A stretch of 64,000 bases of DNA, from contig DASXLI010000091.1 in assembly GCA_036496285.1 (NCBI GenBank), positions 1 to 64,000 of the forward strand. Direction: 5' to 3'. The notes below the pieces were generated by a model. That model had not been told where the DNA came from, did not search any database, and was given only the letters and a program-made list of their open reading frames with translations. A program made the position numbers and the translations under genes. Positions 7,772 through 16,705 of the stretch are shown here, in pieces. Within the stretch, counting starts at the first letter, position 1. The number at the start of each line of letters is the position of its first letter. This stretch comes from DP-19 sp036496285. Lineage in GTDB: Bacteria; Desulfobacterota; Binatia; UTPRO1.

Positions 7772-9895
7772 GTGACGCTGCTGCACGGTCCGCTGCCGCT
7801 GCTCATCGCGCAGGCGATCGTCGTCGTCGCGCTGTCACGCGCCGTCGGCGTCGCGGCGCGGCGCATCCGCCAGCCGATGGTCGTCGCGGAGATTGCTGCC
7901 GGCATCATGCTCGGCCCGTCGCTCCTCGGCTGGCTCGCGCCCGGCGTCTCGGCCGCGCTCTTCCCGCACGAGTCGATGCCGATTCTGCAGATGCTGAGCC
8001 AGATCGGCCTCATCCTCTTCATGTTCCTCGTCGGGCTCGAGTTCGATACCGCCCTGCTGCGCGGCCGCGGGCACACCTCGGTAGTGATCAGCCATACGAG
8101 CATCATCGTGCCGTTCGGCCTCGGCGCGCTGATCGCGCTCTATCTCTATCCAAGGCTCTCGCCGCCGTCGGTCCCGTTCAGCTCGTTCACGCTCTTCATG
8201 GGCGCGGCGATGAGCATCACGGCGTTTCCGGTGCTGGCACGCATCCTGGTCGAGCGCCGGCTGCTGAAGACCAGGATCGGGGCAGTCACGATCACCTGCG
8301 CCGCCGTCGACGACGTCACGGCCTGGTGCATCCTCGCGTGCGTGGTCTCGATCGTCCGCGCGTCGAGCGCGGCGGCGGGCCTCGTCACCACGGTCCTGGC
8401 GGTTGGCTACATCGCCGTGATGCTGATCGTCGTGCGGCCGTTCGTGCGCCGCCTGGCGGGCCGCAGCACCGACCGCGAGGGGCTGAGCCAGAACATCGTG
8501 GCCGTCACCCTCGTGCTCGTCCTGCTGTCGAGCTGGGTGACCGAGATGATCGGCATCCACGCGCTCTTCGGCGCCTTCATCTTCGGCGCGATCGTGCCGA
8601 AGGAGAACCGCTTCCCGCAGATCCTCGCCGACAAGCTCGAGGATCTCGTCGTGGTCCTGCTGCTGCCGCTCTTCTTCGCCTACAGCGGCCTGCGCACCGA
8701 GATCGGCCTCCTCGCGAACCCCGAGTCGTGGCTCATGTGCGCGCTCATCATCGTCGCCGCTTGCCTCGGCAAGTTCGGCGGCAGCGCGCTCGCCGCGCGC
8801 GCCACCGGGCTGCGCTGGCGGGAGGCGACCGCGCTCGGCATCCTGATGAACACGCGCGGGCTGATCGAGCTCATCGTGCTCAACATCGGCCTCGATCTCG
8901 GCGTCATCTCGCCGACCCTCTTCACCATGATGGTGCTGATGGCGCTGCTCACGACCTTCATGACGACGCCGCTCCTCGAGTGGGTCTACCCGATGAGCCA
9001 GATCGAGCGCGACGAGGACGAGGCGGTCGCCGTCGCCACGACGGGCGGGTTCGCCGTGCTGATGTGCGTCGCCTACGATCGCACCGGTCCGGCGATGGTC
9101 ACGCTCGCGGGCGCGCTCGCCCACGAGCCCGCCGCCGGCGACCGGCTCTACGCGCTGCGCCTCATCCGGCCGACCGACCGCGCGTCGTTCGTCCTGCGCC
9201 AGAAGGAGGACGTCGAGGACGCGGGCGCCCTCATCCCGCTCCTCACCCGCGCGCAGCGCCTCAAGCTGGAGGTGCGGCCGCTCGCGTTCGTCTCGTCGCA
9301 GCCGGCCCACGACATCTGCAACGTGGCGTCGGTCAAGCGCGCCGACCTCGTGTTGCTCGGCTGGCACAAGCCGATCGTCGGCAACACCGTGCTGAGCGGC
9401 ACGGTCCACGACGTCATGCGCCGCGCCGAGACCGACGTCGGCGTGCTCATCGACCGCGGCCTCGACCGTATCGAGACCGTCCTGCTCCCGTATCTCGGCA
9501 TCGCGCACGACACGGGCGCGCTGCGGCTGGCGCACCGCCTCGCGACGTTCTCGGGCGTGCACGTCACCGTGCTCCACATCGTCGATCCGGAGCAGGGGAG
9601 CGAGGGCCGGGAGGTCGAGGCGCGTGTGCGCGAGGCGTTCCTCGGCGTCGACCACAACGCCGAGCTCAAGGTCGTCGAGCACGCGACCGCCTGGCGGGCC
9701 GCCGTCGAGGAGGCGGCCCGCGGCTACGATCTCGTGCTGATCGGCGCGGGTGCCGAGTGGGGCCTGTCGCCCCGGCCTTTCGGCTTCCACTCCGAGATGA
9801 TCATCCGCGACTGCCCGACGTCGCTCCTCGTCGTGCGTCCGTATCGCGCGGCCGCCGCGCTCGCGACGCCGTCGCGGAACGCCGCGACGGGGTGA
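7772..9895 (+). CDS. CPA2-type cation/proton antiporter with two USP domains
   Basis: The 707-residue protein begins at GTG 7772, directly before the first membrane helix; the same frame is open far upstream, but that part is only antisense or shadow sequence. Residues about 8-395 form 12 hydrophobic segments of the Na+/H+ exchanger/Kef family, including PMVVAEIAAGIMLGPSLLG and the acidic LVGLEFD and AVDDVTAW motifs expected for ion binding. Two universal-stress-protein-like domains follow (about 425-560 and 567-695), the second with LIGAGAEWGLSP resembling a nucleotide-binding G-x2-G-x9-G loop. It probably exchanges Na+ or K+ for protons under control of a cytosolic nucleotide-sensing tail. 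Confidence 0.88.
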   Translation: MTLLHGPLPLLIAQAIVVVALSRAVGVAARRIRQPMVVAEIAAGIMLGPSLLGWLAPGVSAALFPHESMPILQMLSQIGLILFMFLVGLEFDTALLRGRGHTSVVISHTSIIVPFGLGALIALYLYPRLSPPSVPFSSFTLFMGAAMSITAFPVLARILVERRLLKTRIGAVTITCAAVDDVTAWCILACVVSIVRASSAAAGLVTTVLAVGYIAVMLIVVRPFVRRLAGRSTDREGLSQNIVAVTLVLVLLSSWVTEMIGIHALFGAFIFGAIVPKENRFPQILADKLEDLVVVLLLPLFFAYSGLRTEIGLLANPESWLMCALIIVAACLGKFGGSALAARATGLRWREATALGILMNTRGLIELIVLNIGLDLGVISPTLFTMMVLMALLTTFMTTPLLEWVYPMSQIERDEDEAVAVATTGGFAVLMCVAYDRTGPAMVTLAGALAHEPAAGDRLYALRLIRPTDRASFVLRQKEDVEDAGALIPLLTRAQRLKLEVRPLAFVSSQPAHDICNVASVKRADLVLLGWHKPIVGNTVLSGTVHDVMRRAETDVGVLIDRGLDRIETVLLPYLGIAHDTGALRLAHRLATFSGVHVTVLHIVDPEQGSEGREVEARVREAFLGVDHNAELKVVEHATAWRAAVEEAARGYDLVLIGAGAEWGLSPRPFGFHSEMIIRDCPTSLLVVRPYRAAAALATPSRNAATG

Positions 9896-9979
9896 GGCGC
9901 CCGGGACGACGTGCCATGGCCGTGTCATGCTTCAGGCGTGGATCACGGCGACCGGTCGGTAGCGGGCGGCGCCGGGTGG

Positions 9980-11386
9980 TCAGAATTTCAACGTCGCGTC
10001 GAGCTGCGTGCGCAGTAGTGTATCGTTGCCGCTCGTCAGCTTGGCGTTCGCCGAGCCACGATCCAGCACGTTGACGATGAGCGCCTTCGCGGTGAGCTGG
10101 AGGCTCGGCAGGAGCATGTAGTCGAGGCGGAGGATGTGCGCCTCCATGTTGCTGGAGCCCTTCTGTGTCGCCGTCTGCTGGACGTAGTCGAGGTCGCTCA
10201 TGCTGAACGGCGAGAACACGGCGTCCTGTCCGACATGCTCGAAGGTGTATGTGAAGGCCCAGTCGTGCTGGTTCTTCAGGGTGTTGTGGTACCAGTCGCG
10301 CGAGCCGTGGCCGAAGCCGAAGCCGGTCGCGATACCGAGCGCCTTGCCGTCAGCCTCCGTGTTGTAGACCAGGTCGCCGAAGACGCCGGCGCCGCCGACG
10401 AGCGGCAGATTGGTAAAATTCAGCTCGGTGTTGGGGTTGACCAGATTGAAGCCCGACCGGAAGCCGCTGATCTTGCCGTTCGAGAACTTCGAGAAGCGGT
10501 TGCTGGTCGCGAGGTTGCTGTTGAAGCTGCTGCTCGACGGCTCGAGGAACTTGCGCGCGACCTGGTTGACGTTCTGGAAGCTGTAGTCGCCGAAGGCGAA
10601 GACCATCTTGGCGTCGTCGGTGAAGGCCCAGTCGCTGACGATCTGGCCGCCGATCATGCTCGGATCGCCGCCGTTCGCGACCTCGTCGATGATCCACTGA
10701 TAGCCGTTCACCTTGAGGCCGCGCAGCAGGCTGTCCTTCTGATCGACGATCGCGACCGACTCGCTGAAGCCCTCGGGTGTGAGATCGTCGTCCCACACCA
10801 TCTCGGAGACGCGATAGTTGGGGACGCCAAACTTGCCGGCGAGCACGGTGATGATGCCGGGCTGCAGATTGAAGGTCTTGCCGGGCTTCAAGGTCAGAAA
10901 CGCCTGGTCGAAGCTCACCGACTTCTTGGTGAATACGTTCTGGAAGCTCTGGTTCGCCGAGATGGGGTCGTTCGGATCGCCGCTCGCCAGACGGAAGGTC
11001 GCGCCGATCTCCTCGTTGGGGTTGACGTTCAGGCCGACGCGGGCACGGAAGCGGAAGCGGTTCCGGCCGATCAGATCCTTCGCGTAGAAGCCCTCGTCGC
11101 GGATGCGCAGGTCACCGAAGGGCGTGATGGTCGAGAGCCAAGCGGGCAGCTTGGCGACGATCGCGTCGCGCCGCGATTCCTCGGCCGCCGACTTCTGCTT
11201 GTCCTCCTCGCGCGCCTGGCGGAGCTCCTCGGGCGTGATCAGGCCCTTCTGTACCAGGATGTCGCCGAGATCCTTCGTCCAGCCCACCGTTGCCACGGTG
11301 AGGAGCATGAACGCCGTCGCCAGGACCAACGTCGGTCTGCGACCGGCGATCACCCCTTTCCTTCTTGGTCTGCTCTCGTGATTCAT
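9980..11386 (-). CDS. Putative outer-membrane porin, last gene of sulfate operon
   Basis: The 468-residue protein has a signal anchor and peptide (about residues 20-37, cleavage near GWT-K). A short coiled or LysM-like helix follows (DILVQKGLITPEELRQAREED). Then comes a beta-barrel region starting FGDLRIRDEGFY and ending in Phe (TLKF), the C-terminal signature of outer-membrane barrels. It matches the putative porin family (Porin_5-like). GGAGG lies 12 nt before the ATG. It is the last gene on the strand carrying the sulfate ABC transporter genes, so it may admit sulfate or another oxyanion; that role is inferred from position only. Confidence 0.75.
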   Translation of the reverse strand: MNHESRPRRKGVIAGRRPTLVLATAFMLLTVATVGWTKDLGDILVQKGLITPEELRQAREEDKQKSAAEESRRDAIVAKLPAWLSTITPFGDLRIRDEGFYAKDLIGRNRFRFRARVGLNVNPNEEIGATFRLASGDPNDPISANQSFQNVFTKKSVSFDQAFLTLKPGKTFNLQPGIITVLAGKFGVPNYRVSEMVWDDDLTPEGFSESVAIVDQKDSLLRGLKVNGYQWIIDEVANGGDPSMIGGQIVSDWAFTDDAKMVFAFGDYSFQNVNQVARKFLEPSSSSFNSNLATSNRFSKFSNGKISGFRSGFNLVNPNTELNFTNLPLVGGAGVFGDLVYNTEADGKALGIATGFGFGHGSRDWYHNTLKNQHDWAFTYTFEHVGQDAVFSPFSMSDLDYVQQTATQKGSSNMEAHILRLDYMLLPSLQLTAKALIVNVLDRGSANAKLTSGNDTLLRTQLDATLKF

Positions 11387-11485
11387 CGAATGATCCTCCG
11401 TATGCGAACCCTCGTCCGGTCGTCCGGTAGGTTGGGGGCAGGGGTGACGTGGTCTCCCGTCGTCGGGTCGACGCGCGTTGCAAGC

Positions 11486-12061
11486 TCATGGCGTGGCCCC
11501 GGCCGGATCGAGGACGATCCAGGTGCCGGCGACGGCGCGCTGTTCGCGGCGGGTCTCCACGGCGTGGCGCGACGTCCCGTCGCGCTGGACGTCGATCGTC
11601 ACTTTCAAGTCGAGAGGGAAGCCGAGGCAGAGCGCGTGCACACGAGCCGCCGTGTCGTCCCCGCCGTCGAGTGGTACGATGATGCGGATCTCGGTCCCGT
11701 CTCCAACGGCCCGTGCCTCCGCGGCGATCGCCTCGACGGCGCTCGACGACAGCCAGCCGGCACGCACGGTGCGGGGCGCGCGCACGCCCGGCGGTACGAT
11801 CGTCACCCAGACGAAGGGGGCGCGCCCGCCCGAGGGAAGCCTCGCCTGCGGCCGCTTCGACGTCGCGAGGCCTCGAATGGCTTCCGCGGTGTCGCGCTCG
11901 GGGGTGCGGAGCATCGCGGCGACGACGCTGCGGACCTCGGTGCGGAGCGCCGCGGCGAGGTCGAGCAGGTCCGCGGGGTCTTCCGCGAGATCGGCCGCGA
12001 GCCGTTGGCCGCGGCGGTCGCGGACGGTGGAACGCGTATCGAGAAAAGACTCGGTGATCAT
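11486..12061 (-). CDS. Hypothetical protein in sulfate operon
   Basis: The 191-residue soluble protein has a helical N-terminal half (LAADLAEDPADLLDLAAALRTEVR) and a strand-rich C-terminal half with repeated Val/Ile pairs. No signal peptide or known motif is visible. GGAGGGAGC precedes the ATG at 12061. It lies between the YezD-like gene and the porin gene, about 100 nt from each, so it is probably co-transcribed with the sulfate transporter. The function is unknown. Confidence 0.6.
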   Translation of the reverse strand: MITESFLDTRSTVRDRRGQRLAADLAEDPADLLDLAAALRTEVRSVVAAMLRTPERDTAEAIRGLATSKRPQARLPSGGRAPFVWVTIVPPGVRAPRTVRAGWLSSSAVEAIAAEARAVGDGTEIRIIVPLDGGDDTAARVHALCLGFPLDLKVTIDVQRDGTSRHAVETRREQRAVAGTWIVLDPAGATP

Positions 12062-12169
12062 GGGTGCTCCCTCCAGCGAGCTCCCGCATGCCTCCGGTCT
12101 TTCCGGTCAGCTACGCGATGCTGACGTCAGACGCCTCCCGTGTGACGGGTCGGCTCGATGTCGCTCAGG

Positions 12170-12355
12170 TCAATGGCGCTCCTGCCGCTGCAAGCGCACC
12201 TTCTCGGTGCGCTCGACCTGGACGACGACGCCGTTCTGCACGACGGCCGTGACGGTGCCGAAGCGCAGACCGCGCAGCGCCGCCTCGATGCGCGCCAGCG
12301 CGTCCTCCTCACGGTCGTCGTGGGTCAGATGGAAGGTCTCGGGTCGATCGCTCAT
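12170..12355 (-). CDS. YezD-family (DUF2292) small protein
   Basis: The 61-residue protein contains the DUF2292 signature: an acidic helix EEDALARIEAALRGLRFG, then TVTAVVQNGVVVQVERTEKVRL. Proteins of this family are small and often lie beside sulfate or molybdate uptake genes, which fits its place 12 nt downstream of cysA. The biochemical role is not established; a nucleic-acid or regulatory role has been suggested by its size and basic tail. CTTTCA/GGAGTC upstream serves as a weak ribosome site. Confidence 0.85.
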   Translation of the reverse strand: MSDRPETFHLTHDDREEDALARIEAALRGLRFGTVTAVVQNGVVVQVERTEKVRLQRQERH

Positions 12356-12367
12356 CGAAGACTCCTT

Positions 12368-13422
<1,055 letters not shown>

Positions 13423-13426
<4 letters not shown>

Positions 13427-14271
13427 GGGTGCCCTCCGACGTTCACGCGCGTCCGCCATTCGAGGGTCGTCTTCACCAGCAGGGTGACGAGCGCGAGCAT
13501 GGCCAGCACCGAGGACAGCGCGAAGGCGCCGGGCATGTTGTATTCCTGGAAGAGCTTCTCCACGCGGAGCGGCATCGTGTCGGTGCGGCCCGCGATGTGC
13601 CCCGACACCACGAACACCGCGCCGAACTCGCCCATCGCGCGCGCGTTGCAAAGGATGACGCCGTAGAGCAGCCCCCACTTCACGTTGGGCAGGGTGATCA
13701 TGCGGAAGAGCTGCCAGCCGCGCGCGCCGAGGCTCACCGCGGCGACCTCCTCGTCGGCACCAATCGCCTCCATGAGCGGGATGAGCTCGCGCGCGACGAC
13801 GGGAAAGGTGACGAAGACGGTGGCGAGGACGAGCCCCGGATACGCGAACACGATCTTGATGTCGTGCTCGTGCAGCCACGGGCCGAAGAATCCCTGTAGG
13901 CCGAAGAGCAGCAGCAGGAAGAGGCCGACCACGACCGGCGAGACCGTGAAGGGCAGATCGATGAGCGCGGTGAGGAAGGCGCGTCCCGGGAAGCGGAAGC
14001 GCGCGATCGCCCACGCCGCCGCGAGGCCGAAGACGAGGTTCAGGCCGACCGCGATCGGCGTGACCATCAAGGTCAGCTTGATCGAGTGCAGCGTGTCGGG
14101 GTCGTTGGCGAGGTTGTCCCAGTAGACCGCGAGACCCGGCGAGAACGCGTTCACGAACACGAGGACGAGCGGGATCACGACCAGAACCATCATGACGGCG
14201 ATCGCCAGGCCGATGAGCGTCCAGCGCACGTAGCGCGGATCCTCGTGCGAGCGGAGATACGAGTCAGACAT
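13423..14271 (-). CDS. cysW: Sulfate ABC transporter permease CysW
   Basis: The 282-residue inner-membrane permease has six hydrophobic segments. The coupling-helix EAA loop reads EEVAAVSLGARGWQLFRMITLPNVKWGLLYG. FAVSGHIAGRTDTMPLRVEKLFQEYNM-type sequence near the C-terminus is characteristic of CysW. It forms a heterodimeric channel with CysT and docks on CysA. The gene overlaps cysT by 8 nt and cysA by 4 nt, as in a tightly coupled operon. Confidence 0.93.
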
Positions 14272-15091
14272 GACGGCGTGAGCTCCAGCGTTCGAGCAGA
14301 TTGATGGCGAAGAGGGTGACGAACGACATCATGAGCAGGACGATCGCGATTGCCGTCGCCTCCGGGTACGCGAACTCCTCCAGGCGATTCACGATCAGCA
14401 CGGGCGCGATCTCGGTCTTGAACGGCATGTTGCCCGAGATGAAGACGACGGAGCCGTACTCGCCGAGCGAACGCGCGAAGGCGAGCGCGAACCCGGTGAT
14501 CATTGCCGGCGTGATCGCGGGCAGGATCACGCGGCGGAACGTCTGCAGCCGGTTGGCGCCGAGGCACGCGGCCGCCTCCTCGACGTCGCGCTCGAGCCCT
14601 TCGAGCACCGGCTGCAGCGTCCGCACGACGAACGGGAAGCCGATGAAGACGAGCACGAGGACGATGCCGAGCCGCGAGTACGCGCCCTCGATGCCGAGCG
14701 GCACGAGAAAGCGGCCGTACCAGCCGGTCGGCACGTACAGCGCCGAGTAGACGAGGCCCGCGACCGCCGTCGGCAGCGCGAACGGGAAGTCGACGAGCGA
14801 GTCGAAGAGGCGCTTCAACGGGAACTCGTAGCGGACGAGCACCCACGCGACCAGCAAGCCCAGCACGATGTTGACCGCCGCCGATGCGAAGGAGGCGCCG
14901 AGCGTCAGGAGGTACGCCGCGACGGCGCGCTCCGAGGCAACCGCGCGCCAGAAGTCCTGCCACGACAGCGTTGAGGCCTTGAGGAAGCCCGCCCCTATCG
15001 GGACGAGGATCATCAGCGAGAGGTAGAGCACGGTGTAGCCGAGGCTCAGCGAGAACCCCGGCAACACGCGGCGATTGACGTCGGTGGTCAT
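14264..15091 (-). CDS. cysT: Sulfate ABC transporter permease CysT
   Basis: The 275-residue permease has the CysT order of membrane spans. The N-terminal PGFSLSLGYTVLYLSLMILVP start and the EAA loop DVEEAAACLGANRLQTFRRVILPAI near residue 180 are clear, followed by YGSVVFISGNMPFKTEIAPVLI. It pairs with CysW to form the sulfate channel. The ATG at 15091 lies 28 nt after the sbp stop with a GCGGAG-like ribosome site. Confidence 0.93.
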   Translation of the reverse strand: MTTDVNRRVLPGFSLSLGYTVLYLSLMILVPIGAGFLKASTLSWQDFWRAVASERAVAAYLLTLGASFASAAVNIVLGLLVAWVLVRYEFPLKRLFDSLVDFPFALPTAVAGLVYSALYVPTGWYGRFLVPLGIEGAYSRLGIVLVLVFIGFPFVVRTLQPVLEGLERDVEEAAACLGANRLQTFRRVILPAITPAMITGFALAFARSLGEYGSVVFISGNMPFKTEIAPVLIVNRLEEFAYPEATAIAIVLLMMSFVTLFAINLLERWSSRRHV

Positions 15092-15119
15092 GATGGCGCT
15101 CCGCTCCCGTGCCCCCGGC

Positions 15120-16118
15120 TCATTTCGGCTTGTAGAAGCTGTCGAAGACGCCGCCGTCGCCGAAGTACTTGCCCTGCGCGTCGTCCCAGTTCTTCGCGAG
15201 GACCGTGACGTCGAAGCGATTGACGTCGGGAAACTGCGATGCGTACTTCGCGAACACGGCCGGATCGGACGGCCGGTAGAAATTCTTGGCGATGATCTCC
15301 TGGCCCTCCGGCGTGTAGAGGAACTCGAGATACGCCTTGGCGGCTGCCGCCGTCTTCTTGTGCTCGACGTTCTTGTCGACCCACGCGACGTAGGGCTGCG
15401 CCAGGATGCTCGCCGAGGGGTAGACGATTTCGACCGCGCCGGCGGCCTCCTTCTCCTCGAGCTTCGCCTCGTTCTCCCAGGCGAGATGGACGTCGCCGAT
15501 CTTCTTCTCGACGAAGGTCACCGTGGACCCGCGCGCGCCGAGATCGAGGACGGGGGTGTGCGCGTAGATCTGCTTGACGAAGTCGAGTGCGTCGCTGTCC
15601 GAGCCGCCCTTGTTCTTCACGTAACCCCACGCCGAGAGGAACGAGAGCTTGCCGTTGCCGGACGTCTTCGGGTTTGGCGTGACGATCTCGACGCCCGGCT
15701 TCACCACGTCGGGCCAGTCCTTGATGCCTTTCGGGTTGCCCTTGCGGACGACGAACACGATGGTCGAGGTGTAGGGGAGGGAGTCATTGGGCAGGCGCTT
15801 CACCCAGTCGGGCGCTATCAATCCGGCCTTGGCGATCTGGTTCGTGTCGCCCCAGAGCGCGAGCGTGACGACGTCGGCGTCGAGCCCGTCGATCACGGCG
15901 CGCGCCTGCGTCCCGGAGCCGCCGTGCGACTGGCTGATCGAGACGTCGGTGCCGGTCTTCGCCTTGTAGTCCTTCGCGAACGCGGCGTTGATCGCCTTGT
16001 AGAGCTCGCGCGTCGGGTCGTACGAGACGTTGAGCAGGGAGACGGACTCGGCGCCCGCCGCCTGTGGGCCGATCATCATCGTCAATGCCGTCAGAGCGGC
16101 GAGAAGTGTCCTCTTCAT
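15120..16118 (-). CDS. sbp: Periplasmic sulfate-binding protein
   Basis: The 332-residue exported protein has a signal peptide (MKRTLLAALTALTMMIGPQAAGA) and the sulfate-binding core. It shows NVSYDPTRELYKAIN near the mature N-terminus, SHGGSGTQARAVIDGLDADVVTLAL, FLSAWGY and the NFYRPSDPAVFAKY tail typical of Sbp/CysP. The start at 16118 is fixed by AAGGAG; a 14-residue longer frame lacks a signal and a ribosome site. Sbp delivers sulfate to CysTWA. It is the first structural gene behind the Cys-rich leader, so its synthesis is probably the main target of the leader's control. Confidence 0.95.
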   Translation of the reverse strand: MKRTLLAALTALTMMIGPQAAGAESVSLLNVSYDPTRELYKAINAAFAKDYKAKTGTDVSISQSHGGSGTQARAVIDGLDADVVTLALWGDTNQIAKAGLIAPDWVKRLPNDSLPYTSTIVFVVRKGNPKGIKDWPDVVKPGVEIVTPNPKTSGNGKLSFLSAWGYVKNKGGSDSDALDFVKQIYAHTPVLDLGARGSTVTFVEKKIGDVHLAWENEAKLEEKEAAGAVEIVYPSASILAQPYVAWVDKNVEHKKTAAAAKAYLEFLYTPEGQEIIAKNFYRPSDPAVFAKYASQFPDVNRFDVTVLAKNWDDAQGKYFGDGGVFDSFYKPK

Positions 16119-16132
16119 GGGTATTCTCCTTC

Positions 16133-16157
16133 GGCGCACCGGCTGACCGGTCGCGCC
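16133..16157 (-). promoter_or_regulatory. sbp: Hairpin abutting the sbp ribosome-binding site
   Basis: On the minus strand GGCGC-g-ACCGG, loop TCAG, CCGGTGCGCC forms a 10-bp stem with a one-base bulge. It ends one base before the AAGGAG of sbp (16131-16126). It could restrict ribosome access, or be rearranged by a ribosome stalled on the Cys codons at 16216-16233. The alternative fold has not been computed. Confidence 0.5.
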
Positions 16158-16206
16158 CAAATGTCAGTGGAACGTCGAAATGTAGGGAAGAACGACGAGA
16201 CGCGGA

Positions 16207-16350
16207 CTATGCCGCGCAACAACAACAACAACAGACGGGGCGGGGCTCGCAGGCGGGGAGCGAGATAACGTCGCTCGCGCCGCCGGGCGGCGTCACGAGC
16301 GTGGCGCCCGGGGGCGCCATCGGATTCGGTTGTTTGCTATCGTGTCTCAT
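16207..16350 (-). CDS. Leader peptide 2 ending in six Cys codons
   Basis: This 47-codon ORF starts at ATG 16350, with GAGG 7 nt upstream, and ends at TAG 16209-16207. The peptide starts MRHDSKQPNPM, has a Pro/Gly-rich middle, one Cys at position 34, and finishes VCCCCCCAA. The Cys run is five TGT plus one TGC (16233-16216). It lies between the leader terminator and sbp. A run of the amino acid made by the pathway being supplied is the classic mark of a sensing leader peptide: scarce Cys-tRNA would stall the ribosome about 90 nt before the sbp start. Alternative: a small metal-binding or modified peptide. It is too short for routine gene calls. Confidence 0.7.
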   Translation of the reverse strand: MRHDSKQPNPMAPPGATLVTPPGGASDVISLPACEPRPVCCCCCCAA

Positions 16351-16369
16351 ATCGCATCCTCAAAACGAC

Positions 16370-16403
16370 AAAGGCCCGGGAAGCTGTCGCCTCCCGGGCC
16401 TTT
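16370..16403 (-). terminator. Intrinsic terminator inside the sulfate-operon leader (attenuator)
   Basis: A perfect 12-bp stem (16392-16403 with 16370-16381) with a 10-nt loop is followed on the minus strand by TTTGTCGTTTTG. It begins 22 nt after the stop of leader peptide 1 and lies about 250 nt before sbp. On the plus strand nothing upstream needs ending and no T-run follows, so the orientation is minus. Its place between a Cys-rich ORF and the operon implies conditional readthrough. Confidence 0.8.
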
Positions 16404-16425
16404 GGTGCGTGCTGGATCTTCGCCT

Positions 16426-16512
16426 TCAGCTACAAGCGACCGCGACGCAACCTTGGGCGAGGGAAGCCCCGGTGCAATCGATACAGCAACAGCGGGTCGC
16501 GAGCGAAAACAT
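16426..16512 (-). CDS. Leader peptide 1, Cys-rich with CCC run
   Basis: A 28-residue ORF starts at ATG 16512 and ends at TGA 16428-16426. It begins MFSLATRCCCIDC and has six Cys in total (codons 8, 9, 10, 13, 22 and 27). No Shine-Dalgarno is possible, because the predicted transcription start is only about three bases upstream, so translation would be leaderless. The stop is 22 nt before the terminator hairpin. This order (promoter, Cys-rich short ORF, terminator, sulfate genes) matches ribosome-mediated attenuation. In mycobacteria leaderless poly-Cys short ORFs are known to act as cysteine-responsive attenuators; kinship to those is by analogy. Confidence 0.72.
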   Translation of the reverse strand: MFSLATRCCCIDCTGASLAQGCVAVACS

Positions 16513-16521
16513 CGTGCGTCG

Positions 16522-16550
16522 CTTATGACGTACCGGGTACGGCGTGTCAA
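16522..16550 (-). promoter_or_regulatory. Promoter of the sulfate-operon leader
   Basis: On the minus strand a consensus -35 TTGACA (16550-16545), a 17-bp spacer and a -10 CATAAG (16527-16522, four of six) predict transcription start near 16515. That is three bases before the ATG of leader peptide 1. Confidence 0.7.
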
Positions 16551-16705
16551 TACGCCGTCGCGCGCGTGCAGCGCATGCTATCTCCGCGTCCGCGACGAGT
16601 TGTTCGACGGCGGCGCGGGCATCTAAGCGACATGCGGCGCTGGTGATCGATCCGTGACCCCTGTATGACCGCGGGGCAGGCATCCTCCAACCGGGAGCGT
16701 TCCCC

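Noticed and set aside
7835..9928. Minus-strand open frame of about 700 codons over the antiporter
   Set aside because: The plus strand encodes a clear 12-helix antiporter; the antisense product is highly charged with no domain.
16370..16403. Terminator serving a plus-strand gene
   Set aside because: No plus-strand gene ends upstream of it, and the T-run lies on the minus strand side.
16119..16705. SAM riboswitch or other known sulfur riboswitch upstream of sbp
   Set aside because: No recognised conserved core; the region is better explained by Cys-rich leader ORFs and a terminator.
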